64,000 nt of DNA from Tetradesmus obliquus (lineage: Eukaryota > Chlorophyta > Chlorophyceae > Sphaeropleales > Scenedesmaceae), in NCBI GenBank assembly GCA_030272155.1, contig CP126204.1, positions 186,001 through 250,000 of the forward strand, in the 5' to 3' direction. The translations under genes and the position numbers were made by a program. This document shows, piece after piece, positions 17,236-28,904 of the stretch. The notes under the pieces were generated by a model. The model saw only the letters and a list, made by a program, of their open reading frames with translations, had not been told where the DNA came from and did not search any database. Positions within the stretch are counted from its first letter, which is position 1; each line of letters opens with the position of its first letter.

Positions 17236-17363
17236 CAGCAGCAACGCCGTTGATTTCATCCCTTGACAAGGCACTACACCAAAGTCCGGGTTTGAGTTTT
17301 GAGTGACACGCAATAATCAAATCACGGTGATCAAAGACTCAACAACGTGCATGGGTTTCTGAC
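17236..17363. repeat. Approx. 129-bp direct repeat, right copy (partner at 7135-7263)
   Basis: See the left copy. The match ends at CTGACCA. After it the sequence changes abruptly to GC-rich, unrelated DNA. Confidence 0.8.
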
Positions 17364-18579
17364 CAACTGTAGCTGGCTGGCGCGTGGCGTGCGAGGCGCG
17401 CGCGTGACCGGCGCCGCCGGCGCGTGCCGTTGGCGAGGGGTGTGTGCTGTGATGCCGGCTCCGTCTCTTACGGGCCGCCGCGCGTGTTGCGAGTACCTGC
17501 GGTGCGGAAGGGCGAGCTAGGGAGCACTCCTGCAGGGCAGGGTCAGACGGGCGGAGGCAGCGGGGCAGGGCATAGGGCTTTAACTAAAGCTGAGTGTGCC
17601 GCCTGCTCGCCTACACGTGTGTGGCTGCGCACGCCGGACCACGCGGGCCGCGCTCGAGGGCTCACGCCGGTTGTTGCTAAGGGAGGGGGTTACTGTGGCA
17701 GGTGTATCAGGGTCTGGCAGGCACTGCTGCGACGTAAGCCTTGCTTCTAGCAGGGCAGGGGCAGTGGCTGAACACCGGAGGTACTGCTGATACGCTGCAG
17801 TTGTGCTGCCGCTGCTTTGCAGGGCATGCTTTGGCTGTGGGTGTGATTCTTTACGGCTGCCGCTGCTCAGGCTGGCAGGGTGTGCAGATTACAGTAATGC
17901 GCGCGCATACGCTGGCAAGGCTGTGTGCTGAGCCTGGCTGTCTCAGTCGGCTCGCTGCCAGAAGGTTTACAGGTGCAGGGCTCTGCCGCTGCACTGAAGG
18001 CTTTGGGGTGGCGTCGCCTCGCTCGCGGAGCGGCTCGACGGTGGCTGTCACGCGGTGACAGGGACCTGCATGGGCAAGTGGAAATTGCTCACCTATGGGC
18101 TGGCAGGTTCTAGTGTGGCTGCCGCTGGTTGCACTGGAGAATGTGGCTGGTTGTTGCCGACCCACTGAGCGCTGCTCAGGCTGTCAATTCAGCTGCTGCT
18201 GTCACGCTGTGACAGCGTTTTTTTGCAAAGGCAAGGCTGGAAGATTGCACTAGCAGCTGGCAGGTTCCAACTGCTGCTGCTGCTGCTGCTGCTGATGGCA
18301 CTGAAGAGTGTTGCTGGCTACTGTTGTCGACCCGCTGAGCGCTGCTCAGGCTGCCAACTCGAGCCAGGCTTGAAGCAAGTCGAGACAGGGATTGTGTGTA
18401 ATCAGTTACACGTTTTCCGAAGCAATAAGGTCGAACTCAAGCAATGGGTGCAGCTGCCAACAAAGGGCCTTACAACTCAATTGTACAAGCTTTGACACTG
18501 GAATGGACGTCAGTGAACAAAGTGGACACACCGACAATTATCAGTGAAACCGGCGCTTTTATATTTCCGGCGAATTACT
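17364..18579. other. GC-rich sequence between blocks A and B, no gene recognised
   Basis: About 17380-17740 is distinctly richer in CG dinucleotides (repeated GCGCG and GCCGC) than its surroundings. At about 18140-18200 and 18320-18370 a diverged direct repeat (GACCCxCTGAGCGCTGCTCAGGCTG) occurs, itself containing the palindrome GAGCGCTGCTC. Short open frames show no family similarity. It could be a transposon remnant. Confidence 0.4.
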
Positions 18580-18781
18580 GCATGTCAGACATGCGGTCGG
18601 TGACCGTATGTCAGACATGCGGGCACTGACCGTATGTCAGACATGCGGCCAGTCTGACATGCGGGCACTGAAGGATGTCAGACCTGCAGGCAGTGACTGT
18701 ATGTCAGACATCCAGCCAGTCTGACATGCAGCCATGTCTGACATGCAGCCATGTCTGACATGCAGCCATGTCTGACATGCG
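18580..18781. repeat. Cluster of about ten near-palindromic 15-bp units
   Basis: The unit is GCATGTC-A/T-GACATGC, a 7-bp inverted repeat around one central base. Full or one-arm copies occur near 18580, 18606, 18633, 18651, 18674, 18700, 18717, 18732, 18748 and 18764, at irregular spacing first and then every 16 bp. Both centre orientations occur. Function unknown. Confidence 0.85.
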
Positions 18782-19855
18782 TGCTTAGCACCGAGGGTAG
18801 GTGCAATCTTTGACATACCCTGTTCGAAACCTGATCAACTAGAAAAAACAACTTGTCTCCTATAATCAACTTTCAACACAACAACTTCCATGCTTCAACT
18901 CCTCGTCAATCTAGAAGCTGGGGCCACCAAAGGGCATGCCAACACTATGTCGCTGCTGACCAGGCAGCACATACTAATCGCATTCAGTCATGCAGTTGAC
19001 GCTTGCATGCCATGTCTCAGGCACTAGCTGGCCAGCAGCACTGCTGCCGCCGCTGCCTCACACTCTATGTGTTGGCTACACGATGTGACTGTGGCACACA
19101 ATGTGAGTGTTGGCACACAAAAGGAGTGCCGTCATACCACATACTGTCGCATCACAGTTTATTCTCCGGTAGCACACAACATCAAGTGCGGCACATGGTA
19201 AGAGGGCTGGCACACGAAAAGAGTGCCGTCACACCATATACGAGGCCTTACCGCCTCCCTCCGGCACCACACCACATTAGTGCGGCACATGTTGCGCTGT
19301 GCAGCTACACAAGAGGCAGGTGTGCACGTCACCAAAGCATGAAGCGGGCCTGATCAGGGTGGCACTACGCAGTCCCAAATCATCACATGCACATGTGCAG
19401 CATACATGGTACTGTGCTCAGCCGGTGTTGCTGCGTGGCAGGCACATGATAAACAGCTGGCACAAGGCGGATGTGTAAGCACGCACGGAGTGGCTACAAA
19501 CAATGATGTGTTGGCAGTTCTCCAGGGAAAGGTCATGGGCCGGCACTGTACAGGCACACACGCAACATGCGGCAATCTGGGCAGTACAACTAGTGTGGCT
19601 ATATCACAGCCTGCCAGGCGGGAGCCGCAGACCTCACAGCACCTAGCACAAATGGATATGCACATCACCACCAGAGACAGTACCGGCGAGTGCCAGCAAT
19701 GCTTGGCAACATGGCATGGACAACAGCAGTATGGTCACTGGTGCTGCAGGACATGCTAGCTGTGCGCTGTGCACCGATCGTGATGTGCTCGAGCAGCAAC
19801 ACACAGGGTTTGCTCAGAGGATTCTCCCAGTGTTTTCTCAAGGTGGTATACGGCT

Positions 19856-19888
<33 letters not shown>

Positions 19889-19917
19889 ACAGCAGCAGCG
19901 GCAGCAGCAGCAGCAAC
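18782..19917. other. Intergenic sequence left of block B
   Basis: Holds diverged direct repeats of GGCACACxAAAxGAGTGCCGTCA at about 19112 and 19210. From 19507 it aligns with 7270 onward, so block B begins here; the stretch 19507-19917 is the 3' flank of glycine-rich gene B with a CAG run next to its stop codon. Confidence 0.5.
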
Positions 19918-22900
19918 TCAGCGCTTCCTGCCGCCACCGCCGCCGCCGCCTCCCCTGCCGCCGCCGAACCCGCCCCCACCCATGCCGCCCCCGCCGCCAA
20001 CACTGCTGCCACCGCCGCCCAGGCCGCCGCCGCCAAAGCCCCTGCTGCCGCCAACTCCGCCGCCGCCAGTGGTAGGGTAGTACATGGGAGAGCCTGCAGC
20101 ATAAGCCAGCAGCAGCAACAGCAGCAGTGTCAGCAGCAGCAGCAGTGTAATCTACACTTCCTTGTTTGATGAAGAGCAGCACCAATTGCAACTAATTACT
20201 TGCCGCAAGGCCAAACACGTCCCAGAGCTTGCACACGCACCACCTTTACTTTGCATGAAAGTCCCCTGTCCCTGCGCGCTGCCTAACGTGCAGCAAGGGC
20301 GCTGCGTGTGCCCACCTGAGCCGCCGCCGAAGCCACGACCGCCGCCGCCACTAAAGCCCCTGCTGCCAAAGCCCTGGCTGCTGCCAATACCACGGTTACT
20401 AAAGCCTTGGCCGCCGCTGCGGCCTGGGCTGGTGATAGAGGAGCCCCTGCAGGCGGCAGCAGAGCAGGGTGCTGTTGTGTTCCCGCTAGGTCAGCTTTTA
20501 CAACAGTAAGCAGGTGTCCCAGGCCAGCAATCATTGCCACGCGCTACTGCTCTTCGATTTCATGCCTGAGCAGCAAGGAGCCGCTGCAGGGAGCACCAGA
20601 GCAGATTGCTTTTGTTTTTGTGCATTTCAGGAAGCTACAACTGGAAGCAAGCAGGCATGTTCAGGCCATACCTCAAGTGGTGCTGGCATGCTGCCAGTGC
20701 TGCTGGTGCGTTACACTGTGAGCAGGATCGGGCAGTTTTGTGAGACACGCTGCCACACATCAGATACAAACATTATCATCGCAAGCAGCAGCAGCAGCAG
20801 CACCAGCAGCAGCAGCCCAGGCTCACCTAGAAGGTGCAAAGCTGCTGCCCCTCGAGGGACTCATCCCGCCCAAGCCGCCACCACCACACCCTGAACCGCC
20901 GCGGCTTGCAGGAAGTGTTGTACCGCCTCCAGGCAGCCCACCAGCCGGCCCACCAGGCCCCCTGCCGGAACTGCCCGAGCCGCCGCTAGCACCAGGCCGT
21001 GTCACCCAGGGGGCAACGCCGCCGGTACCGCCAAAGCCACCGGTACCGCCAGCTGGAGTTACACGGCCGGTATCACCACCCCCAAATGAAGGTGTTGTAC
21101 CGCCACCGCGGGGTGCTGTACCGCCTAGCCCTCCCATGCCGCCTACTGGTCCACTGCCGCCGGATGGTGTACCGCCAGTAGCGGTACCGCCACCAGGTGC
21201 ACCGCCACCAGGTGCACCGCCACCAGGTGCACCGCCCCTGGTACTGCCGCCACCTGTACCGCCTGGTGTACCGCCGGTGGGTGTGGTGCCACCGCGGGGT
21301 GCTGTACCGCCTAGCCCTCCCCTGCCGCCTACTGGTCCACTGCCGCCGGATGGTGTACCGCCAGTAGCGGTACCGCCACCAGGTGCACCGCCCCCGGTAC
21401 CGCCGCCACCTGTACCGCCTGGTGTACCGCCGGTGGGTGTGGTGCCACCGCGGGGTGCTGTACCGCCTAGCCCTCCCCTGCCGCCTACTGGTCCACTGCC
21501 GCCGGATGGTGTACCGCTAGTAGCGGTACCGCCACCAGGTGCACCGCCCCTGGTACCGCCTGGTGCACCGCCGGTGGGTGTGGTGCCACCAGACGATCCT
21601 TCCTCACGCCCTCCTTGACTGGAGCTCTGCAGTGGTTACAACAACATACAGCAGTGGCAGCAGCAGTAGTGGTGTTGTTGAACAGTGTGACAGCGATGAG
21701 TCATGCACTGGCACCTGCTATGCTGCTGAGCAGTGTGTGGGCCAGGTGCAGCACCCTGCCATACCAGTGAAGGCTGATGCTAGCCCTGCAATTCAAAATT
21801 CGCTGCTGTGCTCGCTGCATGCTCAGCCAGCTATGCCTCTGCCTGCTGGCATCACAACCTCTGCACGAATGCCGCAGCAGCAACCAATTATTAACATGTT
21901 GCTCCCTCACAGGAGTCTAGCAGCTGTGCTGCGACAAGGCCGGCTGAAAGCATGCAGCGCATATCAGCCACCGCCATCCCCACCCACCTGCCCCGACTGC
22001 CCCCCTCCAGGCTGGTTCTTGCCAGGCCTTCCAGAGCCGGGCATCGCATCAGTGCCAGCAGCAGCAGTGCCAGTGCAGCCGGCACTGCCAGGCGTACAGG
22101 CGCTGCCTGCCCCTCCTCCAATCCCACCAGCACCTGACGGCCCCCTCACACCAGCCCCGCCAATCCCTCCTCCTGCTCCTCCTGCAATGCCAGGGCCCCC
22201 ACCAGGCCTTACACTGCCGCCACCAGCACCACCAGGGCCGCCAATTCCACCGCCACCCCCTGGCCGCACCCCACCAGCAGCAGCGCCGCCCTGCCCCCCC
22301 CTGCCGCCAGCACCACCCCTGCCGCCAAGTCCGGTACTGCCGCTGCCGCTGCCGGGGCGTGGCCCGGAGGGAAGTGGAGCAGGCTGGTTGCCGCCCTGGC
22401 CGCGGGTGCCTGGTAAAATAATGCCGGGCCCGGCTGCACGGCCTGTGTGCGGCAGCAGAATAGAACAGGCAGCGGGCAGCAGTGTGACGTATTGCAGGAG
22501 GCAGCAGCAGTCGTTCTGGCCCGTGCCCTGGCCCTGGCAGGATGAAGCCGGGGCTGGCTGTACGGCCTGAAAGCAGCAGAACAGGCCAGGCAGCATGCAA
22601 AAGCGGGCTGCAGCGTGTGAAGCAGCAGCAGCAGCAGCGAGTGTAGAACAACGCCAGCAGTTGTTGAGATGGGGCTGACACCTGGAGGACGATGGCTGTG
22701 ATGGCAGCAACGGCAACAGCAACCAGCAAGTGAACAGCCCCGGCTGTGGTCTGCTGTTGGTTTTGACTTCACCCTCTGTTGGCTGGTGTGGACAGCTGAT
22801 CCCCTGCTCCACCAACAACACCCCACGCTCACCTCCTGTCGGGCGTGTGCCCAAGCGCGGCCCCACTCCCCCAAGCTCAGGGTCCCTATACACCGGCCCA

Positions 22901-23707
22901 TTCGGCCGCCGCCCAGCCAGCCCAAACGCGCCGCCAGCCACACGATTAGTCCAGCCATCAGGCCGGTGGCCTGGGTTCCATTCCGGCTTGCCTGGCGGCC
23001 GGATGCCCCCAGGGAAGCCCCAGCCGGGGCGGAAGATGGGCGGCCGCCACCGGCCGCCGCGGCCAATCCCCAACAGTGGCCGCCACCACCTGTGGCGCAG
23101 ATCACAAAGCACTTTGCTTCGGTTTGAGGCTGGCTACTGCTACAGTTGTTGCAGTTTGAGCAGCTTCGGTAGTGTGTATCAACAAACTGCAACAAACAGA
23201 CTGGCCGGAAGATGGGCGGGCGCCACCAGCCGCCCGGGCGAATGCCTCTCAGTGACTGCCACCACCTGTGTGATTGGAGATGAGATTAGTGGCAGCGGGG
23301 CGGTGCCTGTGGTCAGACTGCAGGTCAGCAGCCATGTGTGCTGGCTGACGGTGCATTGCAGGAACACGCAGCACTAGTAAAAATACGGCGCACCATTGCA
23401 GCCGCACCCACCTGGGCCTGAAGTAGCCCCAGCCGCCGCCCCAGCCGCCATAGCCGCCGCCGTAGCCGGCCCCCCAGTTGAAGCCGTAGTATGGGATGCC
23501 TGCACACACGCCAGCAAAGCTGCAGAAGGGAGCGGCACCCTGCAGCAACAGCAGCAGCAGCAGCAGCACATGATAGTCAGCATGTAGTCCACTGAAGCTT
23601 GCTGAGCTGGCAGGCATATGCTGCAGCATGACCTCTTCTGCAGTCAGGTCGTGCGCCAGCTTCGCATCAAGATGCGCGCTGCTGCAAGCTGCGTTATGTT
23701 GATGCCG

Positions 23708-23745
<38 letters not shown>

Positions 23746-25688
23746 ACCCAGCAGGCTCCCGAGTAGTAGTTGTAGGGGTCGCAGGCGCTGGCACCAACAG
23801 GCAGCAGCGTGGGGCCTGCAGCGGCAGCAGCAGCAGCAGCAGCAGCAGCAGCGTGGCACACACAACAGGGGTTGGTGCGGGCAGTTTGAGCAGTGCGCAA
23901 GAGACAGGTGAACCACCAAGACACACGGCAGCTGCCGCAGCCCTGGTGCCACGCATGCATACAAGAGCAGCTGCCGGCTGCGGCTCGCCCACAAGCATTA
24001 GCTGGGCTTATGGTTTAGGGTTTCAGGCCCAAACCTGTACGGCATTGCACAAAAAACGAAACTGTTGCGTGCCACTCGCCTCCGTTGATGGTGATGGTGG
24101 CCTGGCTGCTGCTGCTGCTTCCCGCATTGGCATTGAAGCAGCCGCCGGGCGGGCACTGATCGCAGACATGGATGAAGTCAAACGCAGCAGGGAAGCTGCG
24201 GCTGTCGACGGGACTGTTACAGTTGGGGTCGTTACTAACAAAGTAGTTCCCGTTTGAATTGTCGATGCGCAGGATGGGTGTGAAGTCATTGATGGCGGTG
24301 CGCGGCAGGCAGCACTGGCCCTTGTACTGCTCCTGCAGCTTTTCGAAGTCCACCACAAGGCCCGACTGCAGCGTCAAGCCTGCAGCACAGCACGGCACAG
24401 CAAAGCAAAGCAAAGCAGAATTGGTTGAAGGTCTGTGCTGCTGCTGCAGCTTCTTGAAGTCCACCACAAGCCCTGATGAATGCAGCGTCAAGCCTGCAGC
24501 ACGACACAGCACAGCACAGCACAGCAGCATTGCTTGAAGGTTTGTATTGCTCCTGCAGTTATTTGAAGTCCACCACAAGCCTGAACTGCAGCGTCAAGCC
24601 TGCAGCACGGCACAGCACGGAACAGCACGCACAGCACGGCGCAGCACAACACAGCACGGCACAGCACGACAAAATGGGCTGACAGCAACATGAGCAGTAC
24701 AGCCACGCACAACAGCTCCAGCTGTGCGCCCGACAGCTGCCATCATGCTGGCTGGCTGCGTGGCGTAGCAGCAGCTGTTGTCAAGCAATGGCCTGTGAGA
24801 AGCAGCACCCCAGGCAGCACCCCAGGCAGCACCCCAGGCAGCACCCCAGGCAGCACCCGCCACTCACTTGGTCCTGAAGTTATGGCCTTGGTGTCCGCAG
24901 CAGGCACCGCCTCACACTTGCCGCTGTAGCCCGCATTGCAGATGGGTGCAGCCACGCTGCACACCACATTGGGGTCGGGCTTGTTGTCTGGCGTGGTGCA
25001 GTAGTCGCCCGGCAGCGCCACGTCGACACCTGGCAGTAGCAACAGCAACAGCAGCAGTGCCTATTCAGCAGCAGTATGCATAAGAGCGCATCTGCACGGT
25101 GAGCGATGAATGGTGATGCTATGGCATGTGGAGGCAGAAGGGTTTGGTGGTTAAGGGCTGGCTGCGTAAAGGCAGTGCCTGTGCTGTCTGTGATTGTTTG
25201 TGCAATCAATACTTGCTGCTACGGTTAGCAGCGCAACACTTATAGCAAGACAACAAAGCGCATCATCCAGCAGGCGCACCTCCGTCCACTGTCGGGCACT
25301 TCCCTCCCTCACACCTGCAGCAGCAAGGTGTCACAACCGGGTTACGCAATGCAAACTATGTGCGTCCTCTCGGAGGCTGTTTGTCCCACCATCAGGACGT
25401 CTGCCTGAATCATGCAAAGAATTGCTGGATCTGACTGTACTGCCGAAATGGCTCACTTGCCGCAGGCCCATACTGCACGGTACTGTGCAGGGTACGCAGC
25501 CGCAGGCACGATCTGCATTGGATCCTTGCAATCAGGGTCTGTTGTCACGTAGAACTGCTGGTTGGAGCCTGCCAGTTTGACGATTGATGTGTAGTCGCCC
25601 AGGTAGGACTGCGGGATGCAGCAGCTCCAGTTGGTGGCCTTGTACAGCTCAGGCAGGCTGATGACCTGGCCGCTCATCAGCGTCATGT
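19918..25688 (-). CDS. Cysteine-rich/glycine-rich protein of unknown family, copy B (11 exons)
   Basis: Exons in transcript order: 25688-25457, 25314-25280, 25029-24868, 24379-24080, 23815-23748, 23539-23412, 23089-22833, 22442-21988, 21626-20827, 20446-20316, 20093-19918. All phases equal those of copy A; six of the eleven exons have exactly the same length as in A, and the rest differ by multiples of three. From Met at 25686 it is 913 residues. The paired cysteine modules keep the same residues and spacing. Differences: the Gly/Tyr/Trp exon is 39 bp shorter, exon 21626-20827 has grown from 491 to 800 bp through repeats of 156-186 bp, and exon 20446-20316 is 90 bp shorter. Exon 24379-24080 appears to end at a GC donor (GAG|GCGAGT). 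Upstream of the Met an in-frame stop closes the frame, so either this Met or a spliced upstream exon is the start. Function unknown. Confidence 0.8.
21111..21590 (-). repeat. Coding repeats in glycine-rich gene B
   Basis: The marker GGGTGCTGTACCGCCTAGCC (plus strand) begins at 21111, 21297 and 21453, giving units of 186 and 156 bp that encode Gly/Thr/Pro-rich blocks (TGG, PTGG). Copy A has one unit, so the expansion followed the block duplication. Confidence 0.85.
22505..24640 (-). repeat. Partial exon-edge copies within glycine-rich gene B
   Basis: At about 22520-22570 is a copy of the 5' end of exon 22442-21988. At about 24440-24500 and 24555-24605 are copies of the 5' edge of exon 24379-24080 (acceptor plus the LTLQSGLVVDF block) separated by CACAGCACGG-type filler. 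The same exon edges are duplicated in copy A. Confidence 0.8.
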
Positions 25689-25690
25689 CT

Positions 25691-25757
<67 letters not shown>

Positions 25758-26767
25758 GTGATCAGCAGCAAGCCAGTGATGAGTGAAGCGCACAGCAGGC
25801 GCTGTGCTGACAGGCCATGCGTTAGCAGAGTGACCACAATGTGGACGTTGATGAGCAGTGCGCTGAAGACATTGTACAGCCTGCACAACTGCCTTATATG
25901 ATTAAATTCTGAACATGCTGCATTGGTTACACCGTGACGATGGCGTGCACTGCATGCTACCGCTGGCCAGGCAGGAGGCCCAGACCCAGGTGGCCATTCA
26001 TGCACAGTGACACATCAATGTGCATGAATGACGCAACAGATCGCTACAAACTATTGAAAGCTATCAAATGCCATCAACTTGACAATCAAGACAGCCTAGG
26101 CGCCAGGCCTGGCGCTACGACCAAGCATGGACACGGAGGGAACTTGTGTTTATGCGATACGCCCTGTGCACGGTATGATCGCTCACTTTGGCATTGCCCG
26201 GAACCAATAAATAGACAGAATAGTGCATATATCAACAACAGCGGCGCCAGGGACGACCAGCGCATGTTTGTGTTTGCTTGCTTTCAATTCCGCATCTGCT
26301 TACATCAACATATCTTGTAGAAAAGTTTTGAACGAACGCAGTAAACACTGTGCGTAAGGTGTGGACCTGTTGCTGCCTGGCATTTGGCGACGTGCCACAT
26401 CACCCGAGGTGATGACAGAACATCACCGCACGCCACGCCACTTGAAGCTCACAAACCCGAAGCCAGCCACGTATATACAGCGCGTGTCATCTGTATGAGC
26501 AAAGTTCGCTTTATATTCCGTTACGATCGGTCAATATGCCTGTGGGTGCTGAGCTCCAGTCACTAGTACTGAGTGGTCACCAGTAGTCACAAGCAGTCAC
26601 TAGCAGAGCCAGTGCCCAGCTGTTACGTCCAGCTGACAGCACGAAAATCCAATAGATCCAACGCCGCCAAAAAGATCCAAACAAAGTCTCTAGCAACAAC
26701 CTGAGATGCAGCAAGCACAACGCTTGCTCAAGCGCATATGGCCCCTTGACAACGCTGCTGGCGACGT
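25689..26767. other. Intergenic region between glycine-rich gene B and LRR copy B
   Basis: A run of about 20 CAG units abuts the first assigned exon. The rest aligns with 13717-15118, including the CCAATAAATA motif (26204-26213) and the dyad at 26398-26414. No exon supported. Confidence 0.5.
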
Positions 26768-28251
26768 TCACTCAACAATATACGCGCCATCAGCTGATGC
26801 GAGCACGCGTGCATGCAGCAGTGCTGCCTCCAGCCTGCTGTATGCGCCAGGGGACACATTGTGCAGGTGGCTTGCCTTCAACACCCGCAGCCGCGTCAGC
26901 GCTGTCAGCTGCAGCAGGGCCTCATCTGTAAACGCATTGCCTCTCACATCAAGGTATGTCAGCTGCTGCAGCTGCGCGACCGCTGCCAGGCACGCCACGC
27001 CCCTGCCCTCATACGCATTAGCCGCACGTGGCATGCCCTAGGAGCAGCCAGCAATGTCCAAATGACGCAGCTCCGTAACGTTGCGGGCAAGGGCAGTTGC
27101 TGCAGCAGCATCCACACCCTGCCGTGCACAAGCAAGGCTCAGGCGCGTCAGTGCTGTCAGCGTTGACAGCGCTGCTGCATCGCCCTTTGCCAGCCGCGAT
27201 TCGGGCAGAATGCACAGCTCCTTGAGGCCTGTTAGGCCAGCCAGCTTGGCGCAGCCAGCCAGCTTGGCGGAGCCAGCCAGCTTGGCGCAGGCAGCCACCC
27301 TGCCGTTGCCATTAGGGTCCGCCCGCACACGTGACAGACAGTTAGCATCTGCCTCGGCCACTGCCCCTATCGCCACATGCAGCGTAGTGAGGCCGCCACA
27401 GGCTGCAATGCTGGCCAACACAGCGGCCATGTCACCGCAGCGTGTTTTGCTGAAGTCTGATGTGGACTCGTTGCTGCCACGCTGGCCTACATGCAGCTCG
27501 CAGCTGCGGCAGCTGCGACCACACTGCCGCCGCCGCTGCTGCCTCGTGCACCGCCCAGTGCTGCAGCGCCAAGTGCTGCAGGCACGGCAACTGCGACAGC
27601 TGCAGCAGTATGCTGGGGTCAGGGAAGCTGCCGGCCAGGTGCAGGTGCTGCAGCTGCTGCAGCTGCAGCAGCTGCGTCAGCTCTATAGGATCGCTGGCCC
27701 AGCTGCGCTCACAACAAAACTGCAGCCGCTGCAGCTGCGCTGGCAGCTGCGAGCCCTCATGCAGCTGCCCTTCAATCGAAAAGTTCAGCAGCTGGCTCTG
27801 GCGCGATAAGTCCAGCAGGAAGCCGGGGCCAGGCACGCCGCAGCCGGTGCTGATGCGCAGCCTCTGCAGCGGCAGCGGGTGCGCCAGCAGCTGCTTCAGC
27901 GGCTTCTTCCATCTGGACCTCCCAGCTATTACGCTGTCCATGGCCTCTAGCAATGTCAGGTGGCGCAGATTGGTTAGGCCAGGCAAGGCGCCTGCGGCAG
28001 CATCACACTCGAGCACCAGTTGCTGCAGGTTGGTGAGGCGTGCTGTTGCTGCTGCCAGTGCAGGGTCAGCTGTGACGCCGTCCCGGAGGGCCATCAGTGA
28101 TGCTGTGTTGCTGTCCATGAGTGAGAGCTGCAGGTGGGTCAGGCTGTGTGCTGGCAGCAGCTGGCACGTTGGTGCTGGAGCTCCTCAGGCGCAGGCTTTG
28201 CTGCTGCTGCTGTTGTGTCTGCAGGGTAGCTGGACTTGAGCAGGGTGCGCT

Positions 28252-28283
<32 letters not shown>

Positions 28284-28568
28284 TTGCTGACTCTGGTGTT
28301 GTTGGTTGCTCAGCAGTCGCAGCCTGCAGCATGGCTGTTTTCAACTGGCATGGCTGTTTTCAACTGGCAGCGACTAGGCTCCGCAAAGTGCGCGGTGATA
28401 CTCCTAGCAAGCGCTGCATGCTTGGGCAGCCAGCACGCAAAACTCTCCAGCTTTGGCACTGATATGTGTGGGTTCAGAACAATGTCGGTGTTGCACGCAC
28501 TGCTCTGCTGCACTGCCTCACGCCAGGCCTTTGCACGCGCATGCTGCTGCACACAGCACTGCTGGCTC

Positions 28569-28882
28569 TGTAAAAACGGCAAAGGGACCCGCGGATGTTG
28601 AGGGACATTGGCATCTGCCCTATGTACCCACATCTTTACATTATCCTCCCCTCAAAGGGCTGACTCGTCCCGATCAGCCATCACTCCTGACCGTGCAGGA
28701 CGGATACCTTTGATTGAGGAAAATCGCCTTTGCCTGGGCTCGATCCCATGACCTCCAGGATCGCAACCTTGCGCACTAACCAAGTGCGCCATGCTGTCTC
28801 GGCTACCAAGTGTAAAAACGGCAAAGGGACCCGCGGATGTTGAGGGACATTGGCATCTGCCCTATGTACCCACATCTTTACA
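28569..28882 (-). mobile_element. Miniature LTR retrotransposon (TRIM-like), 314 bp
   Basis: Two identical 72-bp terminal direct repeats (28569-28640 and 28811-28882) begin TG and end CA, with TGTAAA...TTTACA short inverted ends. The flanks are a 5-bp target duplication GGCTC (28564-28568 and 28883-28887); copy C has the empty site GCTGGCTCTGTGCTGAG. Read on the minus strand, a TGG starts 2 bases after the left repeat (TGGTAGCCGAGAC, primer-binding-site-like), and GAGGGGAGGATAA precedes the right repeat (polypurine tract). The 170-bp interior has no coding capacity, so it would need enzymes from a full element. Identity of the terminal repeats suggests a recent insertion. Confidence 0.88.
28731..28798 (-). 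ncRNA. tRNA-like sequence inside the miniature LTR element
   Basis: On the minus strand, GACAGCA-TG is followed by a D-arm-like GCGC...GCGC stem around ACTTGGTTAGT (28771-28791; A-box-like TGGCGCACTTGG) and, about 35 bases on, GGGATCGAGCCC (28736-28747; B-box-like). The acceptor and T stems do not pair, so this is not a functional tRNA but a tRNA-derived, possibly pol III-promoter-bearing segment. Confidence 0.55.
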
Positions 28883-28904
28883 GGCTCTGTGCTGAGTGCG
28901 GGGG

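Larger units (their letters stand above)
19507..28567. repeat. Segmental duplication, block B (partner block A)
   Basis: Begins at TGTTGGCAGTTCTCCAGGGA shared with 7273. Contains glycine-rich gene B and LRR copy B. Alignment with block A runs to the 5' part of the LRR gene, where copy A is truncated and copy B is interrupted by insertions. Confidence 0.88.

Noticed and set aside
28731-28798. A functional tRNA gene
   Set aside because: The D arm is good, but the acceptor and T stems do not pair and the anticodon stem is only about three base pairs; it lies inside a miniature LTR element.
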